Assembly: GCF_000374125.1 (NCBI RefSeq)
Contig: NZ_KB893638.1
Coordinates: 1-34,993 of the forward strand
Reading direction: 5' to 3'
DNA from: Niabella aurantiaca DSM 17617
GTDB lineage: Bacteria; Bacteroidota; Bacteroidia; Chitinophagales; Chitinophagaceae
DNA: 34,993 nucleotides
In this document: one piece after another, positions 24,281 through 33,117 of the stretch
How positions within the stretch are numbered: the first letter of the stretch is position 1
Layout of the letters: every line of letters begins with the position of its first letter
Position numbers and translations under genes: made by a program
Notes under the pieces: generated by a model
Database searches by the model: none
What the model saw: only the letters and a program-made list of their open reading frames with translations
What the model was told of the DNA's origin: nothing

Positions 24281-24715
24281 CTACAGTACAGGTTCTATTT
24301 TAAAACCGGCGTCTTTAACGGTGTTGATGACATCTTCGGGTGTGGCGCCGGCTGTTTTTACGGTGAGGATCTTATCCTTGCCTGTGGTATCTACCTCCCA
24401 TTCTGCAATCCCGCTGTTTCCATCAAGCGCCGGTCTTACGGATGCCACGCAACCACCACAGTTGATATTTGTTTTAAAGCTCAGGGTAGCGCTGGCGGTA
24501 TTGTCTTCTGCGGTTATATCGGCTACCGTGTAGCCCGCTTTTTCGATAGCGGCGGTAACGTCGGCCTGCTGTTGCCCGTCGTTCAGGGCTATAGAGGCCT
24601 GGCCTGCTTTTATTTCATTGACCGTAACCCCTTCGATACTGTCGAACGCGTTTTGAACGCGTGTCTGGCAATGAGCACTTTGCATATCAGGAATAGAAAT
24701 GTGAATTGTTTTCAT
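24281..24715 (-). CDS. Two-domain heavy-metal-associated (HMA) protein
   Basis: A 144-residue cytosolic protein with two ferredoxin-like HMA domains. The first (residues about 1-70) has SIPDMQSAHCQTRV in the metal loop, so only one of the two usual cysteines is left. The second (about 75-144) has INCGGCVASV, a complete CxxC. It resembles copper chaperones such as CopZ, duplicated. It follows copA by 83 bp in the same direction and probably passes copper to, or takes it from, the ATPase. The broken copper-associated gene starts about 22-30 bp further on, so the three look like one operon. Confidence 0.85.
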   Translation of the reverse strand: MKTIHISIPDMQSAHCQTRVQNAFDSIEGVTVNEIKAGQASIALNDGQQQADVTAAIEKAGYTVADITAEDNTASATLSFKTNINCGGCVASVRPALDGNSGIAEWEVDTTGKDKILTVKTAGATPEDVINTVKDAGFKIEPVL

Positions 24716-24798
24716 GTGTATATTTTTTAATTCGGTTACAAATTTCGTTGTTGCTGATCACGGTACTGTTACATCATTCCCGTTTATTCTTATATCAT

Positions 24799-27213
24799 TT
24801 ACCGTTTCCATTTGAGGCGTAAACTGTTGGTGACCACACTTACGCTGCTCAATGCCATGGCGGCTCCGGCGATCATCGGGTCGAGCAGGAATCCGTTCAC
24901 GGGGTATAGAACGCCCGCTGCAACCGGAATGCCAATGATATTGTAGATAAAGGCCCAGAACAGGTTCTGCCGGATGGTGGCCACGGTTTGCCGGGACAGC
25001 CGGATCGCCTCCGGGATCTTGTTCAGATCCGATGAGATAATGGTCATCTTTGCCACGTCCATGGCAATGTCACTGCCCTTGCCCATCGCGATGCTCACAT
25101 CGGCCTGCGCCAGGGCCGCGCTGTCGTTGATGCCGTCGCCGACCATGGCCACCGTTTTACCTTGTGCCTGCAGTTGTTTTACAAAGACTGCTTTCTGTTC
25201 CGGCAGCACTTCTGCCTGGTAGTCGGTTATGCCGGTTTGCCGGGCAATGGCTGCAGCTGTTGTTTCATGATCACCGGTAAGCATGTACACCGCAATACCT
25301 GCCTGCTTTAATGCCTGTATGGCTTCTGCCGAGCTTTCTTTTACCTGGTCGGCAATCGCAAACACGCCTAAAGCCTCCTGTTCGCTGGCAAACCAGATAA
25401 CGGTTTGGGAGGCATCGCTCCATTGCCGTGCCTTTTCTAAAAAAGATTCGTCGATCCGGATGCCTTGCTCGTCCAGCAGCCTGCGGTTGCCTGCGTAGTA
25501 GACTACTCCATGAACCTGCGCCCTGACGCCGCGGCCGGTCAGGCTTTCAAATGCCGCTACGGGAGCTGCAGATACCGCTTCAAAATGTTTGGCCACGGCA
25601 TCGGCCAGGGGATGCTCCGATCGTTTTTCAATGCCGAGGAAGATCTGCTTTAAAAGCAGATCATCATTTTTCCAGTAACTACCGGTCACCAATGGTTTGC
25701 CTTCGGTAATGGTCCCGGTCTTATCGAGCACCACGGCGTTTACTTTTTTGCCCAGCTCCAGGCTTAAGGCATCTTTGATCAGGATGCCTTTTTCAGCACC
25801 TTTGCCTATTCCTACCATGATGGCGGTAGGTGTGGCCAGTCCCAGGGCGCAGGGACAGGCGATCACCAGCACAGTGGCAAAGGCAATGAGCCCCTGTGTA
25901 AAACCATTGTTGCCGCCCAGCAGCATCCAGCTGGCAAATGCCAGGATGGCAATCCCAATCACTACCGGTACAAAAATGCCGGCGATCTTATCAACCAGTT
26001 TTTGGACCGGCGCTTTGCTGCCCTGGGCTTCCTGTACCATGCGGATGATCTGTGCCAGCATGGTCTCGGATCCTACTTTCTCTGCACGGAACCGGAAGCT
26101 GCCCTTCTGGTTAATGGTGCCGGCAAATACGGGATCGTTCTCATTTTTCAATACCGGAAGGGGTTCACCACTCAGCATACTTTCATCTACATAGGAGCTG
26201 CCGGCCGTTACGATGCCATCCACGGCGATCTTTTCACCGGGTTTCACAAGAAGGACATCCCCTTTATTTACCTTTTCGACAGGCAGGGTTTCTTCCCGGC
26301 CGTCTGTTTTGATAACGGTAACCGTCCGGGGCTGCAGCCCCATCAGCTTTTTAATGGCAGATGAGGTATTGCCCTTTGCCCTTTCCTCCAGTAATTTTCC
26401 CAAAAGGATAAAGGTTACGATCACGGCTGCTGCTTCAAAATATACATGTCCGTGCAGACCGCGGCTATGCCAGAAGGAGGGAAACAGGGTATTGAATACG
26501 CTGAAGATGTACGCCGTTCCCGAGCCCAGCGCTACCAGGGTATCCATATTGGCAGAACGGTGTTTTGCCTGTTTCCAGGCGTTGATAAAGAAGTCCCTTC
26601 CAAAATAAAGTACCACAGGGGTAGAGAGAACCCACATGATCTCGTTGGCATACCGGATATCCATAAAGAACATGCCGATGATCACCACCGGTACTGTAAT
26701 GAGCGCAGCCCACAGGGTCTTTCTCCTCAGTGCGGCGAATTTTTGCTGATGGATGGCTTCCAGCGTTTCCGCCTCTTTTTCCCCGCTTTCGATCAGCAGG
26801 TCGTAGCCGATCGATTGCACGGCTTTTTGCATTCCGGCAGCGTCGATAATATTGGGGAGGTATTCTACCGCTACTGATGTTGTGGCAAAGTTAACAGATG
26901 CTGTTACGATCCCCGGCAGGCTTTTCAATAGACTTTCCACACTAATGGCGCAGGAAGCACAGGTCATATCCAGCACCGGGATGGTCTTTTTTACGGTGGG
27001 TACATCATAGCCGAGATCACGGATGGCGGATACAGCTTTGGACACTACGGCGTTTTCATCCGTGGTGATCAATGCCCTGCGGTTGTTCAATTCCACTTTA
27101 TGTGCGGCAATTCCCTCCACTTTATCCAGCCCTTTATCTACGATCAGGGCACAATGTTCACTTTCTACTCCTTCCAGCGGGATGGCTATTGCATTTAACG
27201 GATCTGTTGTCAT
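24799..27213 (-). CDS. copA: Copper-translocating P1B-type ATPase
   Basis: An 804-residue inner-membrane pump that uses ATP to expel Cu+ from the cytosol. N-terminal parts: a degenerate HMA domain with GVESEHC (one Cys, residues about 10-70) and a second HMA domain with MTCASC (83-88). Core motifs are [12 protein letters not shown] (ion site), [11 protein letters not shown] (phosphorylated Asp), [24 protein letters not shown], and in the last segments [11 protein letters not shown] and [12 protein letters not shown], which mark Cu+ specificity. The frame is open to 27276, but [15 protein letters not shown] at 27213 gives the sensible start; the extra 21 residues have no family match. First gene of the copper operon, divergent from the OsmC/Fe-S gene. 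Confidence 0.93.
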   Translation of the reverse strand: MTTDPLNAIAIPLEGVESEHCALIVDKGLDKVEGIAAHKVELNNRRALITTDENAVVSKAVSAIRDLGYDVPTVKKTIPVLDMTCASCAISVESLLKSLPGIVTASVNFATTSVAVEYLPNIIDAAGMQKAVQSIGYDLLIESGEKEAETLEAIHQQKFAALRRKTLWAALITVPVVIIGMFFMDIRYANEIMWVLSTPVVLYFGRDFFINAWKQAKHRSANMDTLVALGSGTAYIFSVFNTLFPSFWHSRGLHGHVYFEAAAVIVTFILLGKLLEERAKGNTSSAIKKLMGLQPRTVTVIKTDGREETLPVEKVNKGDVLLVKPGEKIAVDGIVTAGSSYVDESMLSGEPLPVLKNENDPVFAGTINQKGSFRFRAEKVGSETMLAQIIRMVQEAQGSKAPVQKLVDKIAGIFVPVVIGIAILAFASWMLLGGNNGFTQGLIAFATVLVIACPCALGLATPTAIMVGIGKGAEKGILIKDALSLELGKKVNAVVLDKTGTITEGKPLVTGSYWKNDDLLLKQIFLGIEKRSEHPLADAVAKHFEAVSAAPVAAFESLTGRGVRAQVHGVVYYAGNRRLLDEQGIRIDESFLEKARQWSDASQTVIWFASEQEALGVFAIADQVKESSAEAIQALKQAGIAVYMLTGDHETTAAAIARQTGITDYQAEVLPEQKAVFVKQLQAQGKTVAMVGDGINDSAALAQADVSIAMGKGSDIAMDVAKMTIISSDLNKIPEAIRLSRQTVATIRQNLFWAFIYNIIGIPVAAGVLYPVNGFLLDPMIAGAAMALSSVSVVTNSLRLKWKR

Positions 27214-27457
27214 AAATAAATCGTTTAATAATTCCATACAAAGTTCGTACAGACAAAAGGCAGGACTGTTACACAATTATGGGTTTGGTTTATATAATTG
27301 CCATTGAGGTGCGGAAAATTTGAGAATTTGCAAGTTTGAAAATGTAGAAAATGAAAAAAAATAGAAAATGTTCCGGCGCTGTCGTGGCTGGCCGCTTAAC
27401 CTGGATTAATTTGGAAATAAAAGAAATGGTGTAGCTTGGTACTCATAAAAAAAGCAT
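27214..27457. promoter_or_regulatory. Divergent control region copA / OsmC-FeS
   Basis: 244 bp between two start codons. It holds no gene. The middle (about 27315-27365) has the decayed repeat AAAATTTGAGAATTTGCAAG and related short units. On the copA side, GAACTTTGTATGG near 27235 resembles a weak -7 box. I saw no dyad typical of a MerR-type copper regulator (CueR), and no regulator gene is nearby. Confidence 0.4.
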
Positions 27458-28093
27458 ATGAAATATAAACTTGAAAGACCGGTAAACGCCGCGATCGGCG
27501 CTGGAAGATACCAGTGCTCCGTCACCTGGCGCAATGGCAGCTTCACTGCGGATGAGCCGGTGAGCCAGGGAGGGCAGGACAGTGGCCCGGACCCTTATAC
27601 CTTGCTGCTTTCTTCGCTGGCTTCCTGCACCCTTATTACCTTGCGTATGTACATCGACCGTAAGGGATGGGAGATACCGGAGATCCGGGTCGATACCAAC
27701 CTGTACAGTGAAATAAAGGAGGGGAGCACCATCACGGTCATCGACCGGGACCTTTATTTCTCTCAGCCGGTGCCGGACGATCAGCGGCTGCGGCTGCAGG
27801 AAATCGCCCGGGCCTGCCCGATCTCAAAGATCCTGGAAAACCAGGTTACCGTCCGCACGTTCATGCAGCGGGAGCAGGAACAGGCAAAAAGGATCCTTTA
27901 TGAAAATGAAGAGATCGCCGTGGTCTGGCGTCCGGAACTTTGCCAGCACGCCACCCGCTGCTGGAGAGAGTTACCTCAGGTATTCCGGCCCAAAGAAAAG
28001 AAATGGGTGGATGTGAACGGCGCCCCTGCAGGGCGGATCAGTGAGCAGGTACTCCGGTGTCCCAGCGGTGCCCTTGCGGTGGAGAAGAAATAG
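27458..28093 (+). CDS. OsmC-type peroxiredoxin fused to a 4Fe-4S mono-cluster domain
   Basis: A 211-residue cytosolic protein with two domains. Residues 1-135 are an OsmC/Ohr-like fold with both conserved cysteines (Cys57 in LASCTLI and Cys120 in ARACPISKIL), which in the family reduce organic peroxides. Residues about 145-211 are a divergent 4Fe-4S domain (Fer4_19 type): Cys162 and Cys168 in ELCQHATRCWRELPQVF and Cys201 in LRCPSGAL. The combination suggests a redox protein that handles peroxides or thiols with an electron-transfer cluster. It is divergent from copA, with 23 bp to the convergent methyltransferase gene. Function is inferred from the domains. Confidence 0.85.
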   Translation: MKYKLERPVNAAIGAGRYQCSVTWRNGSFTADEPVSQGGQDSGPDPYTLLLSSLASCTLITLRMYIDRKGWEIPEIRVDTNLYSEIKEGSTITVIDRDLYFSQPVPDDQRLRLQEIARACPISKILENQVTVRTFMQREQEQAKRILYENEEIAVVWRPELCQHATRCWRELPQVFRPKEKKWVDVNGAPAGRISEQVLRCPSGALAVEKK

Positions 28094-28116
28094 CAGGCGC
28101 CTGGGTGACCTACTTT

Positions 28117-28965
28117 TCAGGTTGTGGCCAGCAAAAACAGTTCTCCGCTGGCAGGCTGCAAATCATCGCCGCGGTTAGCAAAATACAGCCGCTCCAGATC
28201 GCTCTTGCCGATGACCTTCCCATTTTGAAGACCGGCTTCGCGGGCCAGCTGCAGTACGTCATCCGGTGCAAAAAAACTGATAAAAGGAGTGCCGGCTTCC
28301 CGGGCGCCTTTCTCCGCTATCTCCTGTAACGGCCGGTCTTCCTGTTCCATCAGGGGCAGGGGTAAATAGAAGGTTATTGCCAGTGCAGAGCCGGGTGCCA
28401 GCACTGCCAGCTGTTTCAATACATTCCGGATCGCATTTTCTGTAAGGTAAAGGGTTACCCCGGTACAGGCTACCACTGCCGGTTTGCCGGGGTTAAAGCC
28501 GGCATTTACCAGTTCCTGCCACCAGGAGGTCCTTTCAAAATCCACCGAAACAAAATGCAATTCTCCGGGCAGATTAAAGCCCAGTGCCTGCAGCCGCTGT
28601 TTCTTCCATAGCTGCGTATCCGGCTGGTCAATTTCATAGATCTGCAATTTCGAAGCGATTTCCGGCCGGCGTTGTGCAAAGCTGTCCAGTCCGGCACCGA
28701 GGATCACATACTGGCCCACACCTTTGCGGACCTGTTCAATGACCACATCTTCGATAAAGCGTGCCCGGGCCACCATGGACGCCCGCAGGCGCCTGGTAAA
28801 TGCGGCGTGCATGTCCGGGCGTTGCTGCCATCCGGTATCCGGAGCGATCAGCTGCAGGCCGATCGTATCTTCGATAATGAGTGGGGGCGCATCTACCTGT
28901 ACATGCAGGGCCCGCCATAAAGCGGTTCGTACTGCCGTATTATCCGGCTTCGTGGTTGTGTTCAT
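28117..28965 (-). CDS. Class I SAM-dependent methyltransferase (LCM family)
   Basis: A 282-residue protein of the leucine carboxyl methyltransferase-like (TIGR00027) group. The SAM-binding motif is YVILGAGLDSFAQR followed by the acidic strand end IYEIDQPDTQLWKKQRL; later VVACTGVTLYLTENAIRNVL is the usual motif II/post-I region. Other members methylate small molecules in secondary metabolism, and the substrate is unknown. It looks cytosolic. It starts 51 bp after the DUF1772 stop and is probably read from the same message. Its end is 23 bp from the convergent OsmC/Fe-S gene, with no clear terminator between them. Confidence 0.86.
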   Translation of the reverse strand: MNTTTKPDNTAVRTALWRALHVQVDAPPLIIEDTIGLQLIAPDTGWQQRPDMHAAFTRRLRASMVARARFIEDVVIEQVRKGVGQYVILGAGLDSFAQRRPEIASKLQIYEIDQPDTQLWKKQRLQALGFNLPGELHFVSVDFERTSWWQELVNAGFNPGKPAVVACTGVTLYLTENAIRNVLKQLAVLAPGSALAITFYLPLPLMEQEDRPLQEIAEKGAREAGTPFISFFAPDDVLQLAREAGLQNGKVIGKSDLERLYFANRGDDLQPASGELFLLATT

Positions 28966-29016
28966 CGTATCAATTAAAAATTTTCCACCTTCTGAAGCCC
29001 CGGCGCACGCAGACGG

Positions 29017-29496
29017 CTACCGGTATGCGAACCGGTTTTTGTTCCTGTATAAAACCGGCACGCAGAGGAATACGAAGCTAAGAATGCTGGTCAGGGTTCT
29101 GTAAAAATGGAACTGCTTCCAGGTGGCACGCAGTGCAACCCAGTTATCCGGGATCGTAGCAGGAGTCCATGTTTTGATCTGGTTGTCGATGGGCACTTCC
29201 ACCAGCAGAGTGATGAGCAGGCTGATGATCATGCATATAAATGAGGCCAGTACAAAATAAAACGCCGGCCTCTGTTTCCGGAGACTAAAGCACAGCAGCA
29301 ATAACACCAGCAGGGTAGCGGGCATCAGGATCCGCATGGGCACAGCTACATTATCAATGATGGTTTGACCGATCTTTATAAAATGATCCGGGGGAAAGGT
29401 TTCCAGACTGCGCGTAAGGGTGAACCAGGTACCCCAGAATACCCCGGTAACCAGCATGACAAGGATCAGGCCGCAAAACCACCAGAACTTTTTCAT
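29017..29496 (-). CDS. DUF1772 membrane protein
   Basis: A 159-residue protein with four hydrophobic segments: residues about 5-25, 55-75, 80-103 and 135-155. The loop VEVPIDNQIKTWTPATIPDNW...TWKQFHFYRTL is the DUF1772 signature; some fungal members are linked to polyketide oxidation, but bacterial roles are unknown. The frame is open to 29649, but the extra 51 residues are polar, unlike the family and overlap a gene relic. The ATG at 29494-29496 (MKKFWWFCGL) begins right at the first membrane segment, so I chose it. Probably in one operon with the methyltransferase downstream. Confidence 0.78.
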   Translation of the reverse strand: MKKFWWFCGLILVMLVTGVFWGTWFTLTRSLETFPPDHFIKIGQTIIDNVAVPMRILMPATLLVLLLLCFSLRKQRPAFYFVLASFICMIISLLITLLVEVPIDNQIKTWTPATIPDNWVALRATWKQFHFYRTLTSILSFVFLCVPVLYRNKNRFAYR

Positions 29497-29590
29497 GACT
29501 ATTGATTTTCGTTTTTCGGGCGCCTTCGGATGAGGCTTCAAACAATAAAGGTATTGCATTTCGCCAGGAAATCCTATAGTGCAATGCTGT

Positions 29591-29806
29591 TCAACTGATA
29601 TTTCGCCAATATGCGCCATGGTTCCCTTCGATGAAACAGATACTGTCAAACTTTAAAACCGCAGGTAAAGGGATCTTTTGAATGGTCCGGAATATTTCAT
29701 CTGTACAGGCTGCGTTTCTGGGATGCATCAATGTGATATGGGCTGGTGTAGCCTTACCGGAGCCGCTGAGCCGGACAAAACTTTCAACCGGAGCTGGTGA
29801 AAGGAT
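29591..29806 (-). pseudogene. Relic of a 2'-5' RNA ligase-like gene
   Basis: A 71-codon open frame without a start codon, bounded by TGA at both ends. It reads ILSPAPVESFVRLSG..., then PAHITLMHPRNAACTDEIFR, then LKFDSICFIEGNHGAYWRNI. The HIT/HVTL motif followed by HPRN..CTDEIF and a later (S/C)FIE..GG.W block is the pattern I know from a group of 2'-5' RNA ligase / cyclic phosphodiesterase proteins. The second catalytic H-x-T motif and the N-terminus are missing. It is most likely a degenerate fragment. The region upstream to 30090 has another coding-like open frame on the same strand, so more of the same gene may be hidden by frameshifts. Confidence 0.45.
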
Positions 29807-30090
29807 TCATTATTGCCCGCTGGCTATTTTGTGACAGTTCCGGCGGTGGAGAAAAATTCAGCCCGCATTTGAAATGATACTATAAAAAAAGACACCGGTA
29901 GATGCAGCTGTATCAAAAGCCACTATTCCTGCCCGGGCAATCGGCCGGATGGGCATGCCGGCATCTAAAACGAGGTAGGGGGGCAATAAATTCCGAACCA
30001 GGCTCAGAAAAACATTCCGTTATAAAACGAATTTTGTCACGGTCCCGGAACCTCTTCCAACAAGAAACGCCGCAATTGATATTTCTGATG

Positions 30091-30450
30091 TCACTTCCTT
30101 AAGATCTTATCCATGGTCTTTCCCTTTGCCAACTCGTCAATGAGTTTATCGAGGTAGCGGACCTTTTGCATAAGCGGGTCTTCTATTTCTTCCACACGGT
30201 AACCGCAGATCACACCGGTGATCTTCGAAACATTCGGATTGATTTGCGGCGCCTGGGCAAATAAGGTTTCGATGTTGGTTCTGCTATCGAGATGGTGTTG
30301 CAATGTTTTAAGATCATATCCCGTCAGCCAGCAAATGATGGTATCTACTTCCTCTTTGGTACGGCCTTTTTTCTCCGCTTTTTGAATATAATGCGGATAA
30401 ACACCGGCAAAGGACATTTTATAGACCCGGGCATTATTTGCATTGTTCAT
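30091..30450 (-). CDS. DUF2200 family protein
   Basis: A 119-residue cytosolic protein with the DUF2200 pattern: [37 protein letters not shown], then [44 protein letters not shown]. Helical, without signal or membrane segment. Its function is not known; small size and a positively charged N-terminal half may suit nucleic-acid or protein binding, but that is a guess. It begins at the ATG 30448-30450, the only start that includes the conserved first block. It stands alone: about 410 bp of non-coding DNA follows on its upstream side and a gene relic lies downstream. Confidence 0.85.
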   Translation of the reverse strand: MNNANNARVYKMSFAGVYPHYIQKAEKKGRTKEEVDTIICWLTGYDLKTLQHHLDSRTNIETLFAQAPQINPNVSKITGVICGYRVEEIEDPLMQKVRYLDKLIDELAKGKTMDKILRK

Positions 30451-30861
30451 TTTAGAAAGTATTGATGGTTAAGTTTTCTATGTACACTGCCGGCAAAGGC
30501 AGCATGGCCCCCTGTTACAGGTCTGTCAAAATTACATAAATATATTTATAAGGAGGGGGCGCTATAGATACACGAATAAATAAATTACAGCCCTTTTCTT
30601 TCAAAAAATGGGTACGAGTGCCGCCATTTGGCGCTTATTCGTGAATTTGTGGCAATGAAATTGTTGAAACTTTTCGTTGATATACTTCTTTTTGTAGCGA
30701 AATGTCGCGCCGGGGCATGAAGACTGGTGTAACCTGACCTGATCCCAGGGTTTCATTGTTTTTCGCCCCGCATTATTGACAGCGCTGTCTGTCGCCCAGG
30801 TCATCTGGTTACCCGGAACGGCTCGCTTGCGGGAATGACCGCGTGAAAAAGCAGGGCTTGT
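30451..30861. other. Intergenic stretch without a recognisable gene
   Basis: About 410 bp between DUF2200 and the VOC gene. An open frame of 67 codons at 30601-30804 (minus strand) has an unlikely composition and no motif. The piece TTATTCGTGAATTTGTGGC near 30637 reminds me of a phrase often seen in Bacteroidota intergenic DNA, so a repeat remnant is possible. No RNA gene or terminator is evident. Confidence 0.4.
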
Positions 30862-31260
30862 CTAAAGCCCTTCCATATAAAAGACATTGAATTTATGCCC
30901 GTCCGGATCGGCAAAAACAAAACCATAATAATCGTTGCCAAATGTTTCCGGAGGGGAAACCAATTTGCCGCCGGCCTTTTCTACTTCCTTCGCCCAGGCA
31001 TCCACCTGGTCTTTGCCTTTTGCAGAAAGGGTGAATATGATCTCGTTTGCGATGTGTGCATCCGCTATTTCGCCTTTCATACCGGGTTTAAGCGCGTCTT
31101 TTAGAAAAAAGTGCAGGACAAAGGCATCTTTACCCACCGCAAAACTTGTCAGTTCATTGTTGGGAGCGCCATTGGGTTGAAATCCCAGTTCGGTATAAAA
31201 CTTCGTGGTCCGCTCCAGGTTGTCTACGGCCAGGTTGGCCCATATCATTTTTGGATCCAT
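30862..31260 (-). CDS. VOC (glyoxalase/dioxygenase superfamily) protein
   Basis: A 132-residue cytosolic protein with the paired beta-alpha-beta-beta-beta modules of the vicinal oxygen chelate fold: KMIWANLAVDNLERTTKFYTELGFQ at the N-terminus and GFVFADPDGHKFNVFYMEGL at the end, where the Asp-Pro-Asp-Gly-His turn and the terminal Glu are standard. Single-module length, so it should work as a dimer. The N-terminal metal ligand position is Asn/Asp rather than His, which suggests it is not a true glyoxalase I; it may be a binding or resistance-type protein. Substrate unknown. Monocistronic, as far as can be seen. Confidence 0.88.
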   Translation of the reverse strand: MDPKMIWANLAVDNLERTTKFYTELGFQPNGAPNNELTSFAVGKDAFVLHFFLKDALKPGMKGEIADAHIANEIIFTLSAKGKDQVDAWAKEVEKAGGKLVSPPETFGNDYYGFVFADPDGHKFNVFYMEGL

Positions 31261-31436
31261 TGATTTGATTTTTTATTTGGTTACCGATGGTCAGGGCCTT
31301 CGGCAAGCCATAATTATGATTCGCAAATTGCCTGTACAAAGCTATGAAATAGCATAGAGCATTTTGCAGTGTAAAAACGGCATTTGAGCGGGGGATTTGA
31401 GACAATGTCAGGCAATGGTGCAGGCGGCCCTGCGCC

Positions 31437-31808
31437 TTAATGACGAAAGAAATACCGTGCAACCAGGAACAGGAGGTAGGCGTACAGGGCAACCACGGGC
31501 AGGGCGTAATACCATCGCTGCGGCAATTTCTGCTTCATATCGATCTTTGCCCGGATCTCTTCTATGACCGGGGGCGGTATCAGCTTAAGGGTGGCGCTGA
31601 TGAGTAGGGGCACAATGATCAGGTCATCCAGCAGGCCCAGCACAGGAATAAAATCGGGAATAAGGTCCACCGGGCTTAAAAGATAGATAACGGTAAGCCC
31701 GGCCAATAACTTTGCCAGCATCGGGGTACGCTTGTCGTGCAAGGCATAATAGACCGGAACGATCTCCCGCCTGAACTTTTTTACTTTTGCTTTCAGTTTG
31801 TGGAACAT
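31437..31808 (-). CDS. DUF1232 membrane protein
   Basis: A 123-residue protein. The DUF1232 motif is plain: YYALHDKRTPMLAKLLAGLTVIYLLSPVDLIPDFIPVLGLLDDLIIV, a short hydrophobic hairpin with the conserved SPvDLIPDFIP core. A second membrane segment is close to the C-terminus (WYYALPVVALYAYLLFLVARYF). Function unknown; members are small membrane proteins. The frame is open to 31976, but that would overlap the serine hydrolase gene and add 56 residues with no family match. The ATG at 31806-31808 (MFHKLKAKVKKFRRE) is the usual start. It lies 124 bp after the serine hydrolase stop in the same direction. Confidence 0.85.
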   Translation of the reverse strand: MFHKLKAKVKKFRREIVPVYYALHDKRTPMLAKLLAGLTVIYLLSPVDLIPDFIPVLGLLDDLIIVPLLISATLKLIPPPVIEEIRAKIDMKQKLPQRWYYALPVVALYAYLLFLVARYFFRH

Positions 31809-31932
31809 GACCTTTTTTTGCTGCCACAGAATACACAGCGATGCTGAAATTTCAGGACGGTTTGAAATGGGGACGGGAACACCGTCGCAATATAACAAGA
31901 TCTGTGTTCCTGAGCTTCTATAACTGATCTCC

Positions 31933-32832
31933 TTAATCGATCTTCTCAAAAGCGGTAAACCGGTGTTTCGGCTCAAAATGGTTCCAGATGATATTGGCCA
32001 GTTTGCGGGTCAATACCTCGGCTTCGTTATCATCCGTCCAGCTTTGGTCTTTATTGTTCTTGGTGAGGATACAAAAAACAAAATCACCTCCCGGGGCGTT
32101 TACAAGCACTACCTCACCGCGGGCATCATTCACCGATCCGGTCTTACAAATGGTGCTCACCGTTGCCGGGAGCTGTGATAAAGAACGGCCGTTGTAAAAC
32201 TGGTTTTTCAGGTAGCGGTACATTTTATCCGAATACCGGGCGTCAATAACCTTACCCTGGCGGATCAGGGTAAACAGCCGGGCCATTTCCCTGGGCGTGG
32301 TCTGCCCCCAGCCATATTTCTTCCAGATATCCTGCCGGCCTGCGGTGCGGGAGTTCACCTTTGTATGAGGCAATCCCAATTGATCCATAAGCGGATTGAC
32401 AGCCGCACCGCCGCCCGCCAGCTCCTGCAGCCAGATGGCGGCCACATTATCGCTGTATGTAAGCATTAGCGAGATCATGGTAGACAGATCTGTACGGGCG
32501 CTGTCCTTATAAAACTGCATGAGCCCCGAACCTCCATACGCCCGTTTGGCATCATATACAAATTCCTGCGAAAGTTTCAATTCGTTTTGCGAAATTTTCT
32601 GAAACACACCTGCCAGTATGGGCACTTTTACAATACTGGCAGTGGGGAAAACGGTATCCGCATTCACCGCTACAAAGCGATCCCTTTTTAAGTGATGTAC
32701 ATACACCCCAATATCCCCGTGAAAGTCGCTGACCGCTTTTTCAATCAACGTCTTTAACTTTCTATCTTCTTTTTGAGCGTAACTAAAGGTGTATATAAAC
32801 AGTGCACTTGCAAGCAGAATGTATTTTGACAT
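31933..32832 (-). CDS. Class A beta-lactamase-like serine hydrolase
   Basis: A 299-residue exported protein (signal peptide about 1-20, ending SYAQ). The fold of class A beta-lactamases is shown by Ser66-x-x-Lys69 (TASIVK), Ser127-Asp-Asn (TYSDN) and Lys230-Thr-Gly (CKTGSVND). The general base Glu166 with its ExxLN motif is missing: the stretch from about 155 to 180 (...NSRTAGRQDIWKKYGWGQTTP) contains no Glu. Without it, deacylation of beta-lactams should be slow, so this is more likely a penicillin-binding or peptidase-like hydrolase of the periplasm than a resistance enzyme. Family members are often misannotated as beta-lactamases. Confidence 0.86.
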   Translation of the reverse strand: MSKYILLASALFIYTFSYAQKEDRKLKTLIEKAVSDFHGDIGVYVHHLKRDRFVAVNADTVFPTASIVKVPILAGVFQKISQNELKLSQEFVYDAKRAYGGSGLMQFYKDSARTDLSTMISLMLTYSDNVAAIWLQELAGGGAAVNPLMDQLGLPHTKVNSRTAGRQDIWKKYGWGQTTPREMARLFTLIRQGKVIDARYSDKMYRYLKNQFYNGRSLSQLPATVSTICKTGSVNDARGEVVLVNAPGGDFVFCILTKNNKDQSWTDDNEAEVLTRKLANIIWNHFEPKHRFTAFEKID

Positions 32833-33067
32833 GGCCCAACAGTTTTGACAAACCTACATAAAATTTTTCATCCGGATTTTACCGGGACTGCATAACCTTT
32901 TTTCCTCGCCATGGCGCCGTGTTCATACAGGCCATTTCAATCACAAAATGTGATGCACCTGTTTTACCGGTCGGGGTGAAAAATTTGTGTAGGCTTTCTT
33001 CCTGCTAAATAGAACCGTTTTTACAGAAGAAATAAAGAAAGGCCTGCTCATTTATTAACAAATGTTA

Positions 33068-33099
33068 TTGTTCCGGCAACACCGGACGGCTTAATTTTG
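33068..33099 (+). promoter_or_regulatory. Bacteroidota promoter of the oxidoreductase gene
   Basis: TTG (33068-33070), a 21-bp spacer, then TAATTTTG (33092-33099), an exact TAnnTTTG box. Both elements and the spacing match the phylum consensus. Transcription should begin near 33105, leaving about 13 bases before the ATG at 33118. The possible TTG start at 33097 lies inside the box and is therefore excluded. Confidence 0.7.
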
Positions 33100-33117
33100 C
33101 CGGAAAACAGGAATCCA

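Noticed and set aside
29497-29649. Longer DUF1772 protein starting at 29649
   Set aside because: The extra 51 residues are polar, without family match, and overlap the RNA ligase-like relic.
30601-30804. 67-codon open frame on the minus strand between DUF2200 and VOC genes
   Set aside because: Amino-acid composition is unlike a real protein, there is no motif, and it overlaps a repeat-like phrase.
31809-31976. Longer DUF1232 protein starting at 31976
   Set aside because: It would overlap the serine hydrolase gene and add residues foreign to the family.
33097-33117. TTG start adding seven residues to the oxidoreductase
   Set aside because: The TTG is part of an exact -7 promoter box; the ATG at 33118 matches family N-termini.
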